Counted from the first letter of the stretch, positions 9,125 through 20,178 are shown. The stretch: 64,000 nt of DNA from Prochlorococcus sp. AG-673-L20 (GCA_003211135.1 QCTN01000001.1:62001-126000); one strand, 5' to 3'. The notes: generated by a model not told the origin, from the letters alone. Numbers and translations: made by a program.

Positions 9125-10156
9125 ATGTCTATTACTAAATCAAATTCTGAAATTCTAAACCAATTATTATATGGGCAAGACCTTGATGCTGAAACATCAA
9201 ATACTTTAATGAAAAGATGGCTGAATGATGAAATATTGGAGGTTCAAACAGGTGCTTTTTTGAGTGCATTGAGAGTTAAAGGAGCTACAGGAATTGAATT
9301 ATCTTCTATGGCAGATGTACTTTTGAATTCTTGTAAATTACCTGTCGAACGCCCCAATTTGTTCATGGTTGATACTTGTGGTACTGGAGGTGATGGAGCT
9401 AATACTTTTAATATTTCTACTGCTGTTGCTTTTGTTGCCTCATCATGTGGTGTAAATATTGCAAAACACGGAAATAAAAGTGCTAGTGGAAAAGTTGGCT
9501 CGGCAGATGTTTTATTAAATCTTGGGATTAATTTAAATTCAACTTTAGAAAAGGTTATTTCTTCAATAGATCAAATTGGGATAACTTTCTTATTTGCTCC
9601 TGTTTGGCATAAATCATTAATTAAATTAGCTCCTTTGAGAAAGGCTCTTGGCATAAGAACTGTTTTTAACCAACTAGGTCCATTAGTAAATCCTTTAAGA
9701 CCTAATGCTCAAGTTTTAGGAGTTGCTTCTGATGAATTACTTAACCCTATGGCTTCTGCCCTGAGCAGAATGAAAATGGATAGAGCTATCGTTGTTCATG
9801 GATATGGTGGTTTAGATGAGGCTTCATTAGAAGGAGACAATAAAATAATATTTGTAGATAAAGGTAAGCTTAAACATTCAAAAATAAATGTCTCTGACTT
9901 TAATTATCAAAACACTTCAAATAAAGATTTAATTGTGTCAAACGATGCGTCTTATGAAAACATATTAAAATCTGTTTTGAATGGTTCAGGTCAAAAGGCT
10001 CATCTGGATGTAGTCGCTTTAAATACAGCATTAGTACTATGGGTCGCAGGAATTGAAGATGATATAGAAAAGGGATTTAAAAAAGCTTTATTCTCTATGA
10101 GTAAAGCAGAGCCTTGGGATAAATTTTTGCTTTTGAAAAACTACCTTGAATCATAA
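9125..10156 (+). CDS. trpD: Anthranilate phosphoribosyltransferase
   Basis: [34 protein letters not shown] motifs. Confidence 0.95.
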   Translation: MSITKSNSEILNQLLYGQDLDAETSNTLMKRWLNDEILEVQTGAFLSALRVKGATGIELSSMADVLLNSCKLPVERPNLFMVDTCGTGGDGANTFNISTAVAFVASSCGVNIAKHGNKSASGKVGSADVLLNLGINLNSTLEKVISSIDQIGITFLFAPVWHKSLIKLAPLRKALGIRTVFNQLGPLVNPLRPNAQVLGVASDELLNPMASALSRMKMDRAIVVHGYGGLDEASLEGDNKIIFVDKGKLKHSKINVSDFNYQNTSNKDLIVSNDASYENILKSVLNGSGQKAHLDVVALNTALVLWVAGIEDDIEKGFKKALFSMSKAEPWDKFLLLKNYLES

Positions 10157-10170
10157 AAAATATTTATTTA

Positions 10171-11310
10171 ATGAATCATCCTTTTAAGAAAAATGCAAAA
10201 CTTGTTTTGAGTAACGGGATTACTTTTACTGGTTATTCATTTGGTGCTAAAGGTTCAACTGTTGGTGAAATTGTTTTTAACACGGGAATGACTGGTTATC
10301 AAGAAGTAATTACTGACCCAAGTTATTTTGGACAGATCCTTACATTTACTTACCCAGAGATTGGAAATACTGGAATTAATTTCGAAGATTCAGAATCAAA
10401 TAATTCTGTCAAAGGTTTAATTGTGCGTAATTATTCAAATAATAATAGTAATTGGAGATCTGAATTAAATTTTAATCAGTGGCTTATAGAAAACAATATT
10501 ATTGGACTTTATGGAGTTGATACAAGAGCCATTGTAAAAATTTTAAGATCTAATGGTTCCATGAATGGTCTTATCACATCAGAAAAGCATAATCTTGATA
10601 GTTGTCTTGAAATAATTTCTAATTCTCCCAATATGAAAGGTTTAAATTTAGCCAAAGAAGTTTCAACAAAGAATAGTTATATATCTAAGGAGATAACCAT
10701 GACTAATTTTGATGCGAGAGAAAGACCATCTAATAATATAAAAAAATTAAAAATTGTCGCAATTGATTTTGGCATTAAAAAATCTATTCTTAATAGATTA
10801 GTTTCACATGGATGTGAAGTATTGGTTTTGCCTTCACATTCTTCTTTTAAAGATGTTTTAAATCATAATCCTGATGGAATATTTTTCTCTAATGGTCCAG
10901 GTGATCCTGCTTCTGTTTTTGATGGAATTAATTTAGCTAAATCATTAATAAATTATGGGAAAATTCCTATGTTTGGTATTTGTCTTGGTCATCAAATATT
11001 TGGTTTAGCCTTAGGTGGTAAAACTTATAAATTACCTTTTGGACATCGTGGATTAAATCATCCTTGTGGCATGAATAATAATATTGAAATAACAAGTCAG
11101 AATCATGGTTTTGCGATAGATCAAAATTCTTTATCCAATGAGTTAGTCGAAATAACCCATTTTAATCTTAATGATAAAACTGTTGCCGGATTGAAACTTA
11201 TAAATAAACCTATTTTTAGTGTTCAATATCACCCAGAAGCAAGTCCTGGTCCTCATGATTCAGATTATTTATTTGAAAAATTTGTTTCTCTAATGTTAGA
11301 AAGATGTTGA
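10171..11310 (+). CDS. carA: Carbamoyl-phosphate synthase small subunit
   Basis: GITFTGYSFGAKGSTVGEIVFNTGMTGYQE; GICLGHQIFGLALGG; YHPEASPGPHDS. Confidence 0.96.
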   Translation: MNHPFKKNAKLVLSNGITFTGYSFGAKGSTVGEIVFNTGMTGYQEVITDPSYFGQILTFTYPEIGNTGINFEDSESNNSVKGLIVRNYSNNNSNWRSELNFNQWLIENNIIGLYGVDTRAIVKILRSNGSMNGLITSEKHNLDSCLEIISNSPNMKGLNLAKEVSTKNSYISKEITMTNFDARERPSNNIKKLKIVAIDFGIKKSILNRLVSHGCEVLVLPSHSSFKDVLNHNPDGIFFSNGPGDPASVFDGINLAKSLINYGKIPMFGICLGHQIFGLALGGKTYKLPFGHRGLNHPCGMNNNIEITSQNHGFAIDQNSLSNELVEITHFNLNDKTVAGLKLINKPIFSVQYHPEASPGPHDSDYLFEKFVSLMLERC

Positions 11311-11373
11311 CATATTGATTCTTTTTGATTTGATAATTACATTTAATAAATTTATTTTTTTTGGAGGGATAAA

Positions 11374-11742
11374 ATCATAGAAGATTTCCAAAAGCTAACT
11401 GTTTCTTTAAGGGGCAGCATCGAAATAAAGGCAAAAGTTATTGTTTTTACTTTAAAAGGCCAATTAGATGCATTTTCTGAAAAACAATTTAAAACTTTTA
11501 TTACCAATACCCTTAAAAAGGATCCTCTGTCATTTGTAATTGATTTAAGTAAAGTAGATTTCCTTGATTCATCCGGTTTAGGTGCCCTTGTTCAAACTTC
11601 TAAGGAATCCAAAAAACTTAAACTAGGTTTTTCTGTAGTTGGAAATTCTAGAGTTGCACAAACTATTAAACTTGTAAGATTAGCAGACTTTCTTAATTTG
11701 AAAGCTACTCTTCAAGAAGCATTGCTTTATTTAAAGAATTGA
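11374..11742 (+). CDS. STAS-domain protein (anti-sigma factor antagonist family), apparent ATC start
   Basis: Absent from ORF track. Frame reads (M)IEDFQKLTVSLRGSIEIKAKVIVFTLKGQLDAFSEKQFKTFITNTLKKDPLSFVIDLSKVDFLDSSGLGALVQTSKESKKLKLGFSVVGNSRVAQTIKLVRLADFLNLKATLQEALLYLKN*. GGAGG at 11363-11367 lies 6 nt before ATC 11374; no ATG/GTG/TTG between the in-frame stop at 11347 and the domain. Confidence 0.82.
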   Translation: MIEDFQKLTVSLRGSIEIKAKVIVFTLKGQLDAFSEKQFKTFITNTLKKDPLSFVIDLSKVDFLDSSGLGALVQTSKESKKLKLGFSVVGNSRVAQTIKLVRLADFLNLKATLQEALLYLKN

Positions 11743-12131
11743 ATTATTGGATACAAAACCTAGTCCCTCATGGTTCTCCTGAAGAGATAGGTGTTATTCA
11801 ACTTGCTTGGCTAGGGGATTCTGTATGGGAGTTACATCAAAGATTACGTCACATTCATATCCCATTAAAATCAAGAGATCTTCATCTTTCTGTTGTAAAT
11901 GAAGTAAAAGCTCAAGCTCAATCAAAATCATTAGATGAAATAGAACATTTGTTAAATTCATTTGAAATTAATTTAATAAGACGAGCTAGAAATAAAACAA
12001 AGAGATTTCCAAAATCTTCTGATCCTGCTATATATTCAAGAGCAACAGGGTTTGAAACTTTAATTGGTTGGTTATTTCTAAAAGATCCCAAAAGATTGTC
12101 TAAAATTTTTGAATACCTAGAGTGTAAATAA
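11739..12131 (+). CDS. mrnC: Mini-ribonuclease III
   Basis: IQLAWLGDSVWELHQRLRHI...VNEVKAQAQ...RRARNKTKRFPKSSDPAIYSRATGFETLIGWLFL; TTG start overlaps upstream TGA. Confidence 0.85.
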   Translation: MNYWIQNLVPHGSPEEIGVIQLAWLGDSVWELHQRLRHIHIPLKSRDLHLSVVNEVKAQAQSKSLDEIEHLLNSFEINLIRRARNKTKRFPKSSDPAIYSRATGFETLIGWLFLKDPKRLSKIFEYLECK

Positions 12132-12143
12132 TCTAAAAAATTT

Positions 12144-13301
12144 ATGAAAAACTTTTCTAATAATAATTATTCAAAAAAAAGTAACTATAAAGATAATAGA
12201 AGATCCAAATCAAAAAATAATTATAAATCTAATATTTTTCAAGAAGATAGATCTAACTCCCGTAAGAATAATACCAATGAAAGAAATAATTTTAAAAGGA
12301 GAGACGAATTTAATAGAAAAGACGATTTTAATAGAAAGGATAATTTTAAAAGGAGAGACGAATTTAAGAGAAAAGAAGATTTTAATAGAAAGGATAATTT
12401 TAAAATGAGAGACGATTTTAAAAAGAACGAATACAGTTACTTAAAATCAAAAGAAAAACCTATAAATAGTTTTAATAAACCGCAAACAAGATTTTCCTCT
12501 ACAGCAACTAATACAGATAATAGTTATGAGAACAGTTCAAAAAAATTTCAACTGAGTTCAAATTATAGAAATTTTGAAGACTGGATCTGGGGTAAGCATT
12601 CTGTATTTGCCGCTTTAAACAGTGATAGACCAATTAATAGAATTTGGTGTACTTCCGAAATTTTTTCTTCAGAAAAATTTTATCTTTTATTAAAAAACTA
12701 TAAATCTAAAGGCGTTTTAATAGAAGAAGTCTCTTGGTCTAGACTCTCTCAATTAACATCTGGAGCCGTTCATCAAGGAGTTGCTTTACAGCATGCTTCT
12801 ACTCAGTCAATATCCTTGGAAAAATTAATTGATATATCTAAAAGTAAATCCCCTAATCCTGTTATTGTTGCATTAGATGGTGTGACAGATCCTCACAATT
12901 TTGGTGCAATTATTAGATCAGCAGAAGCTTTTGATTGTAAAGGTATTATTGTTCCTCAAAGAAGATCGGCAGGTTTAACTGGAACTGTTGCAAAAGTTGC
13001 CGCTGGTGCATTAGAGCATATACCTGTAAGCAGAGTCGTAAATCTAAATAGAGCTATTGATGAATTAAAGAAAAAGGGGTTTCTCATTATTGGATTATCT
13101 GGAGATGGACAAGTTCCTATTTCAGAATTCAAGGAAAAAGCCCCATTTCTTGTAATAGTTGGAGCAGAAAATAAAGGAATCTCTTTGTTAGTTCAAAAAA
13201 AATGTGATTATTTACTTAAAATTCCTCTTAAAGGGAAAACCTCGAGCTTAAATGCTTCTGTAGCAGCTGCTATTTCTCTATGTTACATATCAAACATTTG
13301 A
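12144..13301 (+). CDS. rlmB: TrmH/SpoU-family 23S rRNA 2'-O-methyltransferase with low-complexity N-terminal extension
   Basis: DWIWGKHSVFAALNSDRPINRIW, LDGVTDPHNFGAIIRSAEAF, VGAENKGIS, IPLKGKTSSLNASVAAAISL. Confidence 0.88.
   Translation: MKNFSNNNYSKKSNYKDNRRSKSKNNYKSNIFQEDRSNSRKNNTNERNNFKRRDEFNRKDDFNRKDNFKRRDEFKRKEDFNRKDNFKMRDDFKKNEYSYLKSKEKPINSFNKPQTRFSSTATNTDNSYENSSKKFQLSSNYRNFEDWIWGKHSVFAALNSDRPINRIWCTSEIFSSEKFYLLLKNYKSKGVLIEEVSWSRLSQLTSGAVHQGVALQHASTQSISLEKLIDISKSKSPNPVIVALDGVTDPHNFGAIIRSAEAFDCKGIIVPQRRSAGLTGTVAKVAAGALEHIPVSRVVNLNRAIDELKKKGFLIIGLSGDGQVPISEFKEKAPFLVIVGAENKGISLLVQKKCDYLLKIPLKGKTSSLNASVAAAISLCYISNI
12291..12425 (+). repeat. In-frame 54-bp tandem repeat, about 2.5 copies
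   Basis: tttaaaa(g/t)gagagacga units begin at 12291, 12345 and 12399 (spacing 54). Encodes KRRDEFNRKDDFNRKDNF / KRRDEFKRKEDFNRKDNF / KMRDDFKK. Confidence 0.9.
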
Positions 13302-13425
13302 CTTAATTAGCTTGTAGAACTCGTTATTTTGATTATTTATTTATCGTAATTTCAATACATTAAATTATTTAATAAACATTACTTGAATAATTAGTAAAAA
13401 ATTGTATAGAATTTAACAAGAAACG

Positions 13426-13668
13426 ATGGTCTTTAAAAGAAGGCCAAAAAAATTGATTAGAAATTTAGGTAACAAACTTGGTTTGGCTTGGTGGGCAAAA
13501 GTTGAAACTGGAACACCTTTCGCCACTTATTGGTATGGTCCATTTCTTACAAAACGTGGTCTTAATAAGAATCTAGAAAACTTTATTTCTGATCTTTCAG
13601 AAGAGGGTTCAACAGATATTAAACACAATATTGTTAGATGTAACAAAGAAGAACCATTAACTATTTGA
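13426..13668 (+). CDS. DUF1816-domain protein (CpcD-linker-like)
   Basis: LGLAWWAKVETGTPFATYWYGPFLTKRGL...GFISDL-like pattern. Confidence 0.68.
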   Translation: MVFKRRPKKLIRNLGNKLGLAWWAKVETGTPFATYWYGPFLTKRGLNKNLENFISDLSEEGSTDIKHNIVRCNKEEPLTI

Positions 13669-13700
13669 TAACTAAATTAATCTAAATTCTTGATTTTGAT

Positions 13701-15155
13701 ATGAACTTTAATTCTTTTAGAAAGGAAATTTATAGTGGAAATGCTTCAGTTAAGGAATTAGTTAATGAATTCTTTCTAAAAATAGATTCAATAAATCCAA
13801 AAATAAATGCTTATACATGCTTAACAAAAAATATTGCTAATTCACAATCTGAAAACATTGATAATTTAATTACTAATAATCAACAACTCCCCCCGCTTGC
13901 AGGAATACCTATTGCGATAAAAGATAATATTTGTACTAAGGGAGTTGTTGCATCTTGCTCAAGTAAAATGCTTAAAGACTTTGTTTCTCCATACGAGTCT
14001 TTTATTTCAGGTAAATTATGGACATCAGGTGGAATTTGTCTAGGGAAAACTAACCTTGACGAATTTGCGATGGGAAGTTCAACAGAGACTTCCGTATTTG
14101 GTACGACATCAAACCCATGGGATTTAGATAGAGTACCTGGGGGAAGTTCTGGTGGTAGTGCCGCATCAGTAGCTGCTGGGTTATGCTTGGCTGCTATTGG
14201 ATCAGATACAGGAGGCTCTATAAGACAGCCAGCATCTTTTTGTGGGGTTGTAGGGCTTAAACCAACGTATGGAAGAGTAAGTAGATGGGGACTAATTGCA
14301 TTTGCAAGTTCTCTAGATCAAATAGGTCCAATTACAAATACTGTTTCAGATGCTGCTGAGATCCTTTATTCAATTTCTGGTAAGGATAAGCTTGATTCAA
14401 CATGTCTCGATAAACCAGTACCTAATTACATATCAGATATAGATAAACCTATTAAAGGTATTAAAATAGGCATTATTGAAGAGTGTTTTGATCATCCAGG
14501 TCTTAATCCTGAGGTTAAGGAATCAGTTCTATCTGGTGTTGAGAGATTCAGATCTTTGGGAGCTGAAATTCATAATATAAAGTGTCCTAGATTTAATGAT
14601 GGTATAGCAACTTATTATGTAATAGCACCATGTGAGGCTTCAGCTAATTTAGCGAGATATGATGGTGTTAAATATGGATATAGATCAGATAGTGAATCTA
14701 ATTTATTAGAGATGATATCTAAGAGTAGAGCTGAAGGGTTTGGAGATGAAGTACAAAGAAGAATTTTGATTGGTACATATGCTTTATCTGCAGGATATAG
14801 TGATGCTTATTACAAGAAAGCTCAGAGGGTAAGAACCTTAATTAGAAATGATTTTGATACTGCTTTTAATGAAGTTGATGTGTTACTAACCCCTACATGC
14901 CCAACAACAGCATTCTTAAAAGGGGATTTTGTCAATGACCCTTTATCGATGTATTTATCTGATCTTTTAACTGTTCCAGTTAATCTGGCTGGACTTCCAG
15001 CTATTAGTATCCCGTGTGGATTTGATAAAAAGGGCTTACCTATTGGATTGCAACTAATAGGAAATGTTTTGGAGGAGCATCGAATATTGAATGTTGCAAA
15101 TATATTTGAGAAGGATGCTGAAGTTAATAAAAGAAAACCTTATATCAAAATTTGA
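13701..15155 (+). CDS. gatA: Aspartyl/glutamyl-tRNA amidotransferase subunit A
   Basis: Amidase signature [49 protein letters not shown]. Confidence 0.97.
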   Translation: MNFNSFRKEIYSGNASVKELVNEFFLKIDSINPKINAYTCLTKNIANSQSENIDNLITNNQQLPPLAGIPIAIKDNICTKGVVASCSSKMLKDFVSPYESFISGKLWTSGGICLGKTNLDEFAMGSSTETSVFGTTSNPWDLDRVPGGSSGGSAASVAAGLCLAAIGSDTGGSIRQPASFCGVVGLKPTYGRVSRWGLIAFASSLDQIGPITNTVSDAAEILYSISGKDKLDSTCLDKPVPNYISDIDKPIKGIKIGIIEECFDHPGLNPEVKESVLSGVERFRSLGAEIHNIKCPRFNDGIATYYVIAPCEASANLARYDGVKYGYRSDSESNLLEMISKSRAEGFGDEVQRRILIGTYALSAGYSDAYYKKAQRVRTLIRNDFDTAFNEVDVLLTPTCPTTAFLKGDFVNDPLSMYLSDLLTVPVNLAGLPAISIPCGFDKKGLPIGLQLIGNVLEEHRILNVANIFEKDAEVNKRKPYIKI

Positions 15156-15233
15156 ATTAATAATTAATTTGTATTAGTAAAATATAGAATTTTTAAAAAT
15201 ATTCTCTATCTTATAAATATAAATTTGTTAAAC

Positions 15234-18200
15234 ATGGGATTTGTTCCACTACATAATCATAGCGATTACAGTCTTCTAGATGGAGCCAGTCAAGTTTCTA
15301 AAATTGTTGACAGAGCTGCTGAACTTGGAATTGATTCAATTGCTTTAACCGATCATGGCGTAATGTATGGTGTTCTTGATTTAGTAAAAAAATGTAAAAC
15401 CAAAGGTATAAAACCAATTATTGGCAATGAAATGTATATTATCAATGGTTCCATTGACGATCCTCAGCCAAAAAAGGAAAAAAGATATCATTTGGTAGTA
15501 CTAGCGAAAAATCATACTGGTTATAAAAATCTTGTAAAGTTAACGACAATTAGCCACCTTAATGGAATGAGGGGTCGAGGTATTTTTTCTAGACCTTGTA
15601 TTGATAAATCTCTTTTAGAAAAATATAAAGATGGTCTTATTATTTCAACAGCATGTTTAGGTGGAGAAATTCCTCAAGCGATCTTAAAAGGTAGGATTGA
15701 TATCGCCGAGAATACTGCTGTTTGGTTTAAGAAATTATTTGGTGATGATTTTTATCTGGAAATACAAGATCATGGTTCTATTGAAGACAGGATTGTAAAT
15801 GTTGAAATAATAAGAATCGGTAAAAAGCACAGAATTAAAGTTATAGCTACTAATGATGCTCATTACATCTCAAACATGGACGTTGAAGCACATGATGCTT
15901 TGCTTTGTGTTCTTACTGGTAAATTAATAAGTGACGAAAAGAGATTGAGATATACAGGAACAGAATATATTAAAAGTGAGGATGAAATGTTTAGACTTTT
16001 TAATGATCATATTGATAAAGAATCTATTAAAGAAGCAATAAATAATACGGTTGAGGTTTCACAAAAGATTGAGGAATTTGAGTTGTTCGGTACCTATAGA
16101 ATGCCAAAATATCCTTTAAAAGAAGAGAATGACTCCTTATCATTTTTGACGAAAATAACTAAGCAGGGTCTTTTATGTAGACTTAACAAAACTAATTTCG
16201 ATGATGTTGATGAAATTTATAAGAAAAGGTTAACTTCAGAATTAAAAATAATAAATGACATGGGGTTCCCAGACTATTTCTTAGTTGTGTGGGATTATAT
16301 AAAATTTGCTAGAGATAGTTCTATACCTGTTGGCCCAGGCCGAGGCTCTGCTGCAGGTTCGCTTGTGGCATATGCTCTTCAAATTACAAACATTGATCCA
16401 GTTAAACATGGATTATTATTTGAGAGATTTTTAAATCCAGCAAGAAAATCTATGCCTGATATTGATACAGATTTTTGTATTGATCGGAGAAACGAAGTTA
16501 TTGATTATGTAACCAGTAGATATGGCGAAGATAAAGTTGCCCAAATAATTACCTTTAATAAAATGACATCGAAGGCTGTATTAAAGGACGTTGCCAGAGT
16601 TCTAGATATTCCTTATGGTGAATCGGATAAGTTAGCTAAGTTAATACCAGTTGTAAGAGGAAAACCATATAAACTTAATGAAATGATTGATAAAAAAACT
16701 CCTAGTCCCGAATTTAGAGATAAATATTTAAAGGATAGTAAGGTAAAAAGATGGGTTGATTTAGCATTGAGAATTGAAGGAACTAATAAAACATATGGCG
16801 TTCACGCAGCAGGAGTTGTTATAGCATCAGAGCCTTTAGATATGCTCGTACCACTTCAGAGGAATAATGAAGGACAAATAATTACTCAATATTCAATGGA
16901 TGATATTGAATCTTTAGGCTTATTGAAAATGGACTTCTTAGGTCTTAAAAATCTTACAATGATAGATAAGACAATTACTTTAATTGAATCTTCCACTGGT
17001 CAAAAAATTAATATCGATGAATTACCTCAAAATGACATTAAAACTTTTGATCTTATTGGCAGAGGAGATTTAGAAGGCATATTTCAATTAGAATCATCTG
17101 GGATGAAACAAGTTGTTAAAGACTTTAAACCAAATTCTCTTGAAGATATCTCCTCTATTTTGGCTTTATATAGGCCTGGTCCTCTTGATGCTGGTCTTAT
17201 ACCAAAGTTTATTAATAGAAAAAACGGGAGTGAAAAAATAGATTTCCCTCATCCTTTCATTGAATCCATTCTCACTGAAACCTACGGAATAATGGTTTAT
17301 CAAGAGCAGATTATGAAAATTGCTCAAGATTTGGCTGGCTATTCTCTTGGGGACGCTGATCTACTACGCAGAGCAATGGGAAAAAAGAAAGTATCTGAGA
17401 TGGTTAAACATCGTAATATTTTTATTGAGGGATCCTGTAAAAAAGGTGTAGATAAAAATATCGCTAATGATCTTTTTGATCAAATGGTTTTATTCGCTGA
17501 GTATTGTTTTAATAAAAGTCATTCCACTGCATATGGAGCAGTAACTTACCAAACTGCTTTTTTAAAAGCACATTATCCAGTAGCTTATATGGCTTCTCTT
17601 CTTAGTGTTAATGCTGGTTCAAACGACAAAATGCAAAGATATATTTCTAATTGTTATTCTATGGGAATAGAAGTAATTTCCCCAAGTATAAATTTATCGG
17701 GAATTGATTTTACTATTAAAAAGGATCAGATTTTATTTGGATTATCTGCGATTAAAAATCTAGGAGATTCAGCAATAAGAAATATTATAGAGAATCGTAA
17801 AAAATTAGGAAGCTTTACATCTTTTTCTGATTTATGTGATCGTTTACCTTCAAATATTTTAAATAAACGGAATATTGAATCTTTAATTCATTGTGGAGCC
17901 CTTGATGAGTTTTCTGATAACAAGAATAGAGCTCAATTATTTTCCGATCTTGAATATGTAATGGAATGGGCATCGTCACGCAATCGTGATCGGATCTCTG
18001 GACAAGGTAATTTATTTGATTCAATTAGTAAAAGTGAAAACAAAGAATTCTCTTTATCCCAAGGATCTAAGGTTGAAGATTACTCATTGATTGAAAAACT
18101 TAGATTAGAAAAGCAACTTTTAGGTTTTTATTTATCAGATCATCCTTTAAAACATCTTGCAAAGCCAGCTAAACTTGTTTCTCCTATAAGTATCTCTCAA

Positions 18201-18731
18201 TTAGAAAATTCCCGTGACAGGACGAAGGTCTCTTTGGTTGGAATGATTCCTGAATTAAAGCAAATTACTACAAGAAAAGGTGACAGGATGGCGATTGTTC
18301 AACTTGAAGATCTTTCTGGAAGTTGCGAGGCAATAGTTTTCCCTAAAACATATTGTAGATTATCTGAATTTTTACTTACTGATACCAGACTGTTAGTTTG
18401 GGGTACTATTGATAAAAAAAGTGATAAGACTCAATTAATTATTGATGATTGTAGAGAAATTGATAACTTAAAGTTACTTGTTATTGACCTTGATAGTTCC
18501 CAAGCCTCAGATATAAGAATTCAAAATACAATAAGAGATTGCTTAGTTAAATTTAAACCGGAAAGAGATAAATGTGGAATTAAAATTCCAGTATTAGCTG
18601 CTGTTAAGAATAATAAATCTATAACCTATGTTAAGTTCGGTGATCAATTTTGTGTTGGAGATATTCTCGGAGTTTCAAAATTACTCTCAGATAAATCTAT
18701 TCAAGTAAATTTGAAATCTTTGATTGCCTAA
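15234..18731 (+). CDS. dnaE: DNA polymerase III alpha subunit
   Basis: FVPLHNHSDYSLLDGA PHP start, GPGRGSAAGSLVAYAL, PDIDTDFCIDRR. Start set to ATG 15234; track start 15225 is TTG. Uninterrupted, no intein. Confidence 0.97.
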   Translation: MGFVPLHNHSDYSLLDGASQVSKIVDRAAELGIDSIALTDHGVMYGVLDLVKKCKTKGIKPIIGNEMYIINGSIDDPQPKKEKRYHLVVLAKNHTGYKNLVKLTTISHLNGMRGRGIFSRPCIDKSLLEKYKDGLIISTACLGGEIPQAILKGRIDIAENTAVWFKKLFGDDFYLEIQDHGSIEDRIVNVEIIRIGKKHRIKVIATNDAHYISNMDVEAHDALLCVLTGKLISDEKRLRYTGTEYIKSEDEMFRLFNDHIDKESIKEAINNTVEVSQKIEEFELFGTYRMPKYPLKEENDSLSFLTKITKQGLLCRLNKTNFDDVDEIYKKRLTSELKIINDMGFPDYFLVVWDYIKFARDSSIPVGPGRGSAAGSLVAYALQITNIDPVKHGLLFERFLNPARKSMPDIDTDFCIDRRNEVIDYVTSRYGEDKVAQIITFNKMTSKAVLKDVARVLDIPYGESDKLAKLIPVVRGKPYKLNEMIDKKTPSPEFRDKYLKDSKVKRWVDLALRIEGTNKTYGVHAAGVVIASEPLDMLVPLQRNNEGQIITQYSMDDIESLGLLKMDFLGLKNLTMIDKTITLIESSTGQKINIDELPQNDIKTFDLIGRGDLEGIFQLESSGMKQVVKDFKPNSLEDISSILALYRPGPLDAGLIPKFINRKNGSEKIDFPHPFIESILTETYGIMVYQEQIMKIAQDLAGYSLGDADLLRRAMGKKKVSEMVKHRNIFIEGSCKKGVDKNIANDLFDQMVLFAEYCFNKSHSTAYGAVTYQTAFLKAHYPVAYMASLLSVNAGSNDKMQRYISNCYSMGIEVISPSINLSGIDFTIKKDQILFGLSAIKNLGDSAIRNIIENRKKLGSFTSFSDLCDRLPSNILNKRNIESLIHCGALDEFSDNKNRAQLFSDLEYVMEWASSRNRDRISGQGNLFDSISKSENKEFSLSQGSKVEDYSLIEKLRLEKQLLGFYLSDHPLKHLAKPAKLVSPISISQLENSRDRTKVSLVGMIPELKQITTRKGDRMAIVQLEDLSGSCEAIVFPKTYCRLSEFLLTDTRLLVWGTIDKKSDKTQLIIDDCREIDNLKLLVIDLDSSQASDIRIQNTIRDCLVKFKPERDKCGIKIPVLAAVKNNKSITYVKFGDQFCVGDILGVSKLLSDKSIQVNLKSLIA

Positions 18732-18732
18732 A

Positions 18733-19179
18733 TTACTTTTTTTCATCAAAGTTTTGAGATGCGGGTTTAAAAGCAGCCTTTGCCCTTTCAATATTCAAGG
18801 GTATATTTTCAATACCAAAAAAACTTCCTGGTTCTTTGTCCCAACTAGCAGATAATATCCCAAAACTTAACCCCCCAAGTCCCAATAAGAAGAACAATGC
18901 TGATATTGCTATTGTTGAAGAAGGAGGAATTTCAGCAATATTTCTTGTGACAATTATATAACTTATAACAAATACTGACATACCCATAATTGTTGGTATA
19001 CCAGCAGTAAAAAAGATCCTCCTAGCCATCCTGTCAGCAACATATTTTGGTATACCGCTTGATTGTTTAATTTTAGGGGTTAATGTTGGAAGTTTTTTTT
19101 CTATATTATTAAAGGCATTAACCTGAGATAACTTTTTCTTTTTTGTAAGATTTTTCTTTTTAGTTTGTTTTTTTTTCAT
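18733..19179 (-). CDS. PAM68-like (DUF3464) membrane protein, likely photosystem II assembly
   Basis: Lys-rich N-term, GIPKYVADRMARRIFFTAGIPTIMGM, two TM helices, SASWDKEPGSFFGIENIPLN. Confidence 0.82.
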   Translation of the reverse strand: MKKKQTKKKNLTKKKKLSQVNAFNNIEKKLPTLTPKIKQSSGIPKYVADRMARRIFFTAGIPTIMGMSVFVISYIIVTRNIAEIPPSSTIAISALFFLLGLGGLSFGILSASWDKEPGSFFGIENIPLNIERAKAAFKPASQNFDEKK

Positions 19180-19188
19180 TAATGGAAA

Positions 19189-19458
19189 TCATCCTCTGAT
19201 TCCAACTTTTTGAATTAGATCTTGATAATTTTGAGGATTTTTGCTTTTTATATATGATAGTAATCTTTTTCTTTTTCCTATCATTTTTAATAAGCCTTGT
19301 CTTGATGCATAATCATGAATATTTCCTTGTAAATGGTCACTTAATTTTGAAATTCTTTCAGAAAGCATAGCAACCTGAACCTCAACAGAACCTGTATCTG
19401 TAGCATGTACTTTATGCGATTCAATTAGTTTTTGTTTTTCAGCTGTATTTAGAGTCAT
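19189..19458 (-). CDS. rpsO: 30S ribosomal protein S15
   Basis: 89 aa; [26 protein letters not shown]...[23 protein letters not shown]. Confidence 0.97.
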   Translation of the reverse strand: MTLNTAEKQKLIESHKVHATDTGSVEVQVAMLSERISKLSDHLQGNIHDYASRQGLLKMIGKRKRLLSYIKSKNPQNYQDLIQKVGIRG

Positions 19459-19509
19459 GAAATTTATCTACCTTAATCTATTTTACTACGTTAATGACCT
19501 AAATTACTA

Positions 19510-20178
19510 CTATTGTTTGTCTAAATAGTTCATTGCATCTTTTAATAAGTTTTCAAAAGAAATAGAATCTTTTTCTAAAGATGAATTTTTATTATTTTTA
19601 ATATTATTGATAAGTTTTGGAAATAAGTTTTTTATTTCTTTCTTAGGATAATTTAAAGATTGAAGTGTTATGTCAATATCTTTAAAAATTAAATCTAAGT
19701 CTCTATTCTCATTAAGGAAATTATTTTGATTAAAATTTTCTTTTTCAATTTGTTTTGTAATTACCTTACTTTTTAATTCAAGAATTATTCTTTCTGTCAT
19801 TTTTTGTCCAATTCCTTGAACTGAACTAATCGATTTTTTGTCATTATTAGTTATTGCATTAATTAATTGATTTAAAGAAAATTTATTTAATAAAGACATT
19901 CCTATTTGTGAGCCTATACCTTTAATATTTAGAATTTGAATAAAGAAATCTCTTTGATCTTTGGAGTTAAAACCAAATAGCATATCAGAATCCTCTTTTT
20001 TTATATGTTTCAGCCAGAGTATTATTTCTTTTTTAGAAATCTTATTTACATTGATATCTGAAATAATAGACTCCAAAGTCTGAATCTCGTAACCTAACCC
20101 CTGACAGTTTATTAAAATATAAAATTTATTATTAGCTTGCCATGAACTTACTAATTCTCCCTTTATCCAACTAATCAA
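19510..20178 (-). CDS. ruvA: Holliday junction DNA helicase subunit RuvA
   Basis: MISWIKGELVSSW..., LNIKGIGSQIGMSLLNKF, VQGIGQKMTERIILELKSK. Confidence 0.92.
   Translation of the reverse strand: MISWIKGELVSSWQANNKFYILINCQGLGYEIQTLESIISDINVNKISKKEIILWLKHIKKEDSDMLFGFNSKDQRDFFIQILNIKGIGSQIGMSLLNKFSLNQLINAITNNDKKSISSVQGIGQKMTERIILELKSKVITKQIEKENFNQNNFLNENRDLDLIFKDIDITLQSLNYPKKEIKNLFPKLINNIKNNKNSSLEKDSISFENLLKDAMNYLDKQ

Noticed and set aside
12291-12425. CRISPR-like or mobile repeat
   Set aside because: Repeats are in frame within a CDS with no spacers; it is a protein-coding tandem repeat.
15234-18731. Possible split or intein-containing dnaE
   Set aside because: The frame is continuous from the PHP domain to the C-terminus, with no intein splice motifs or frame break.
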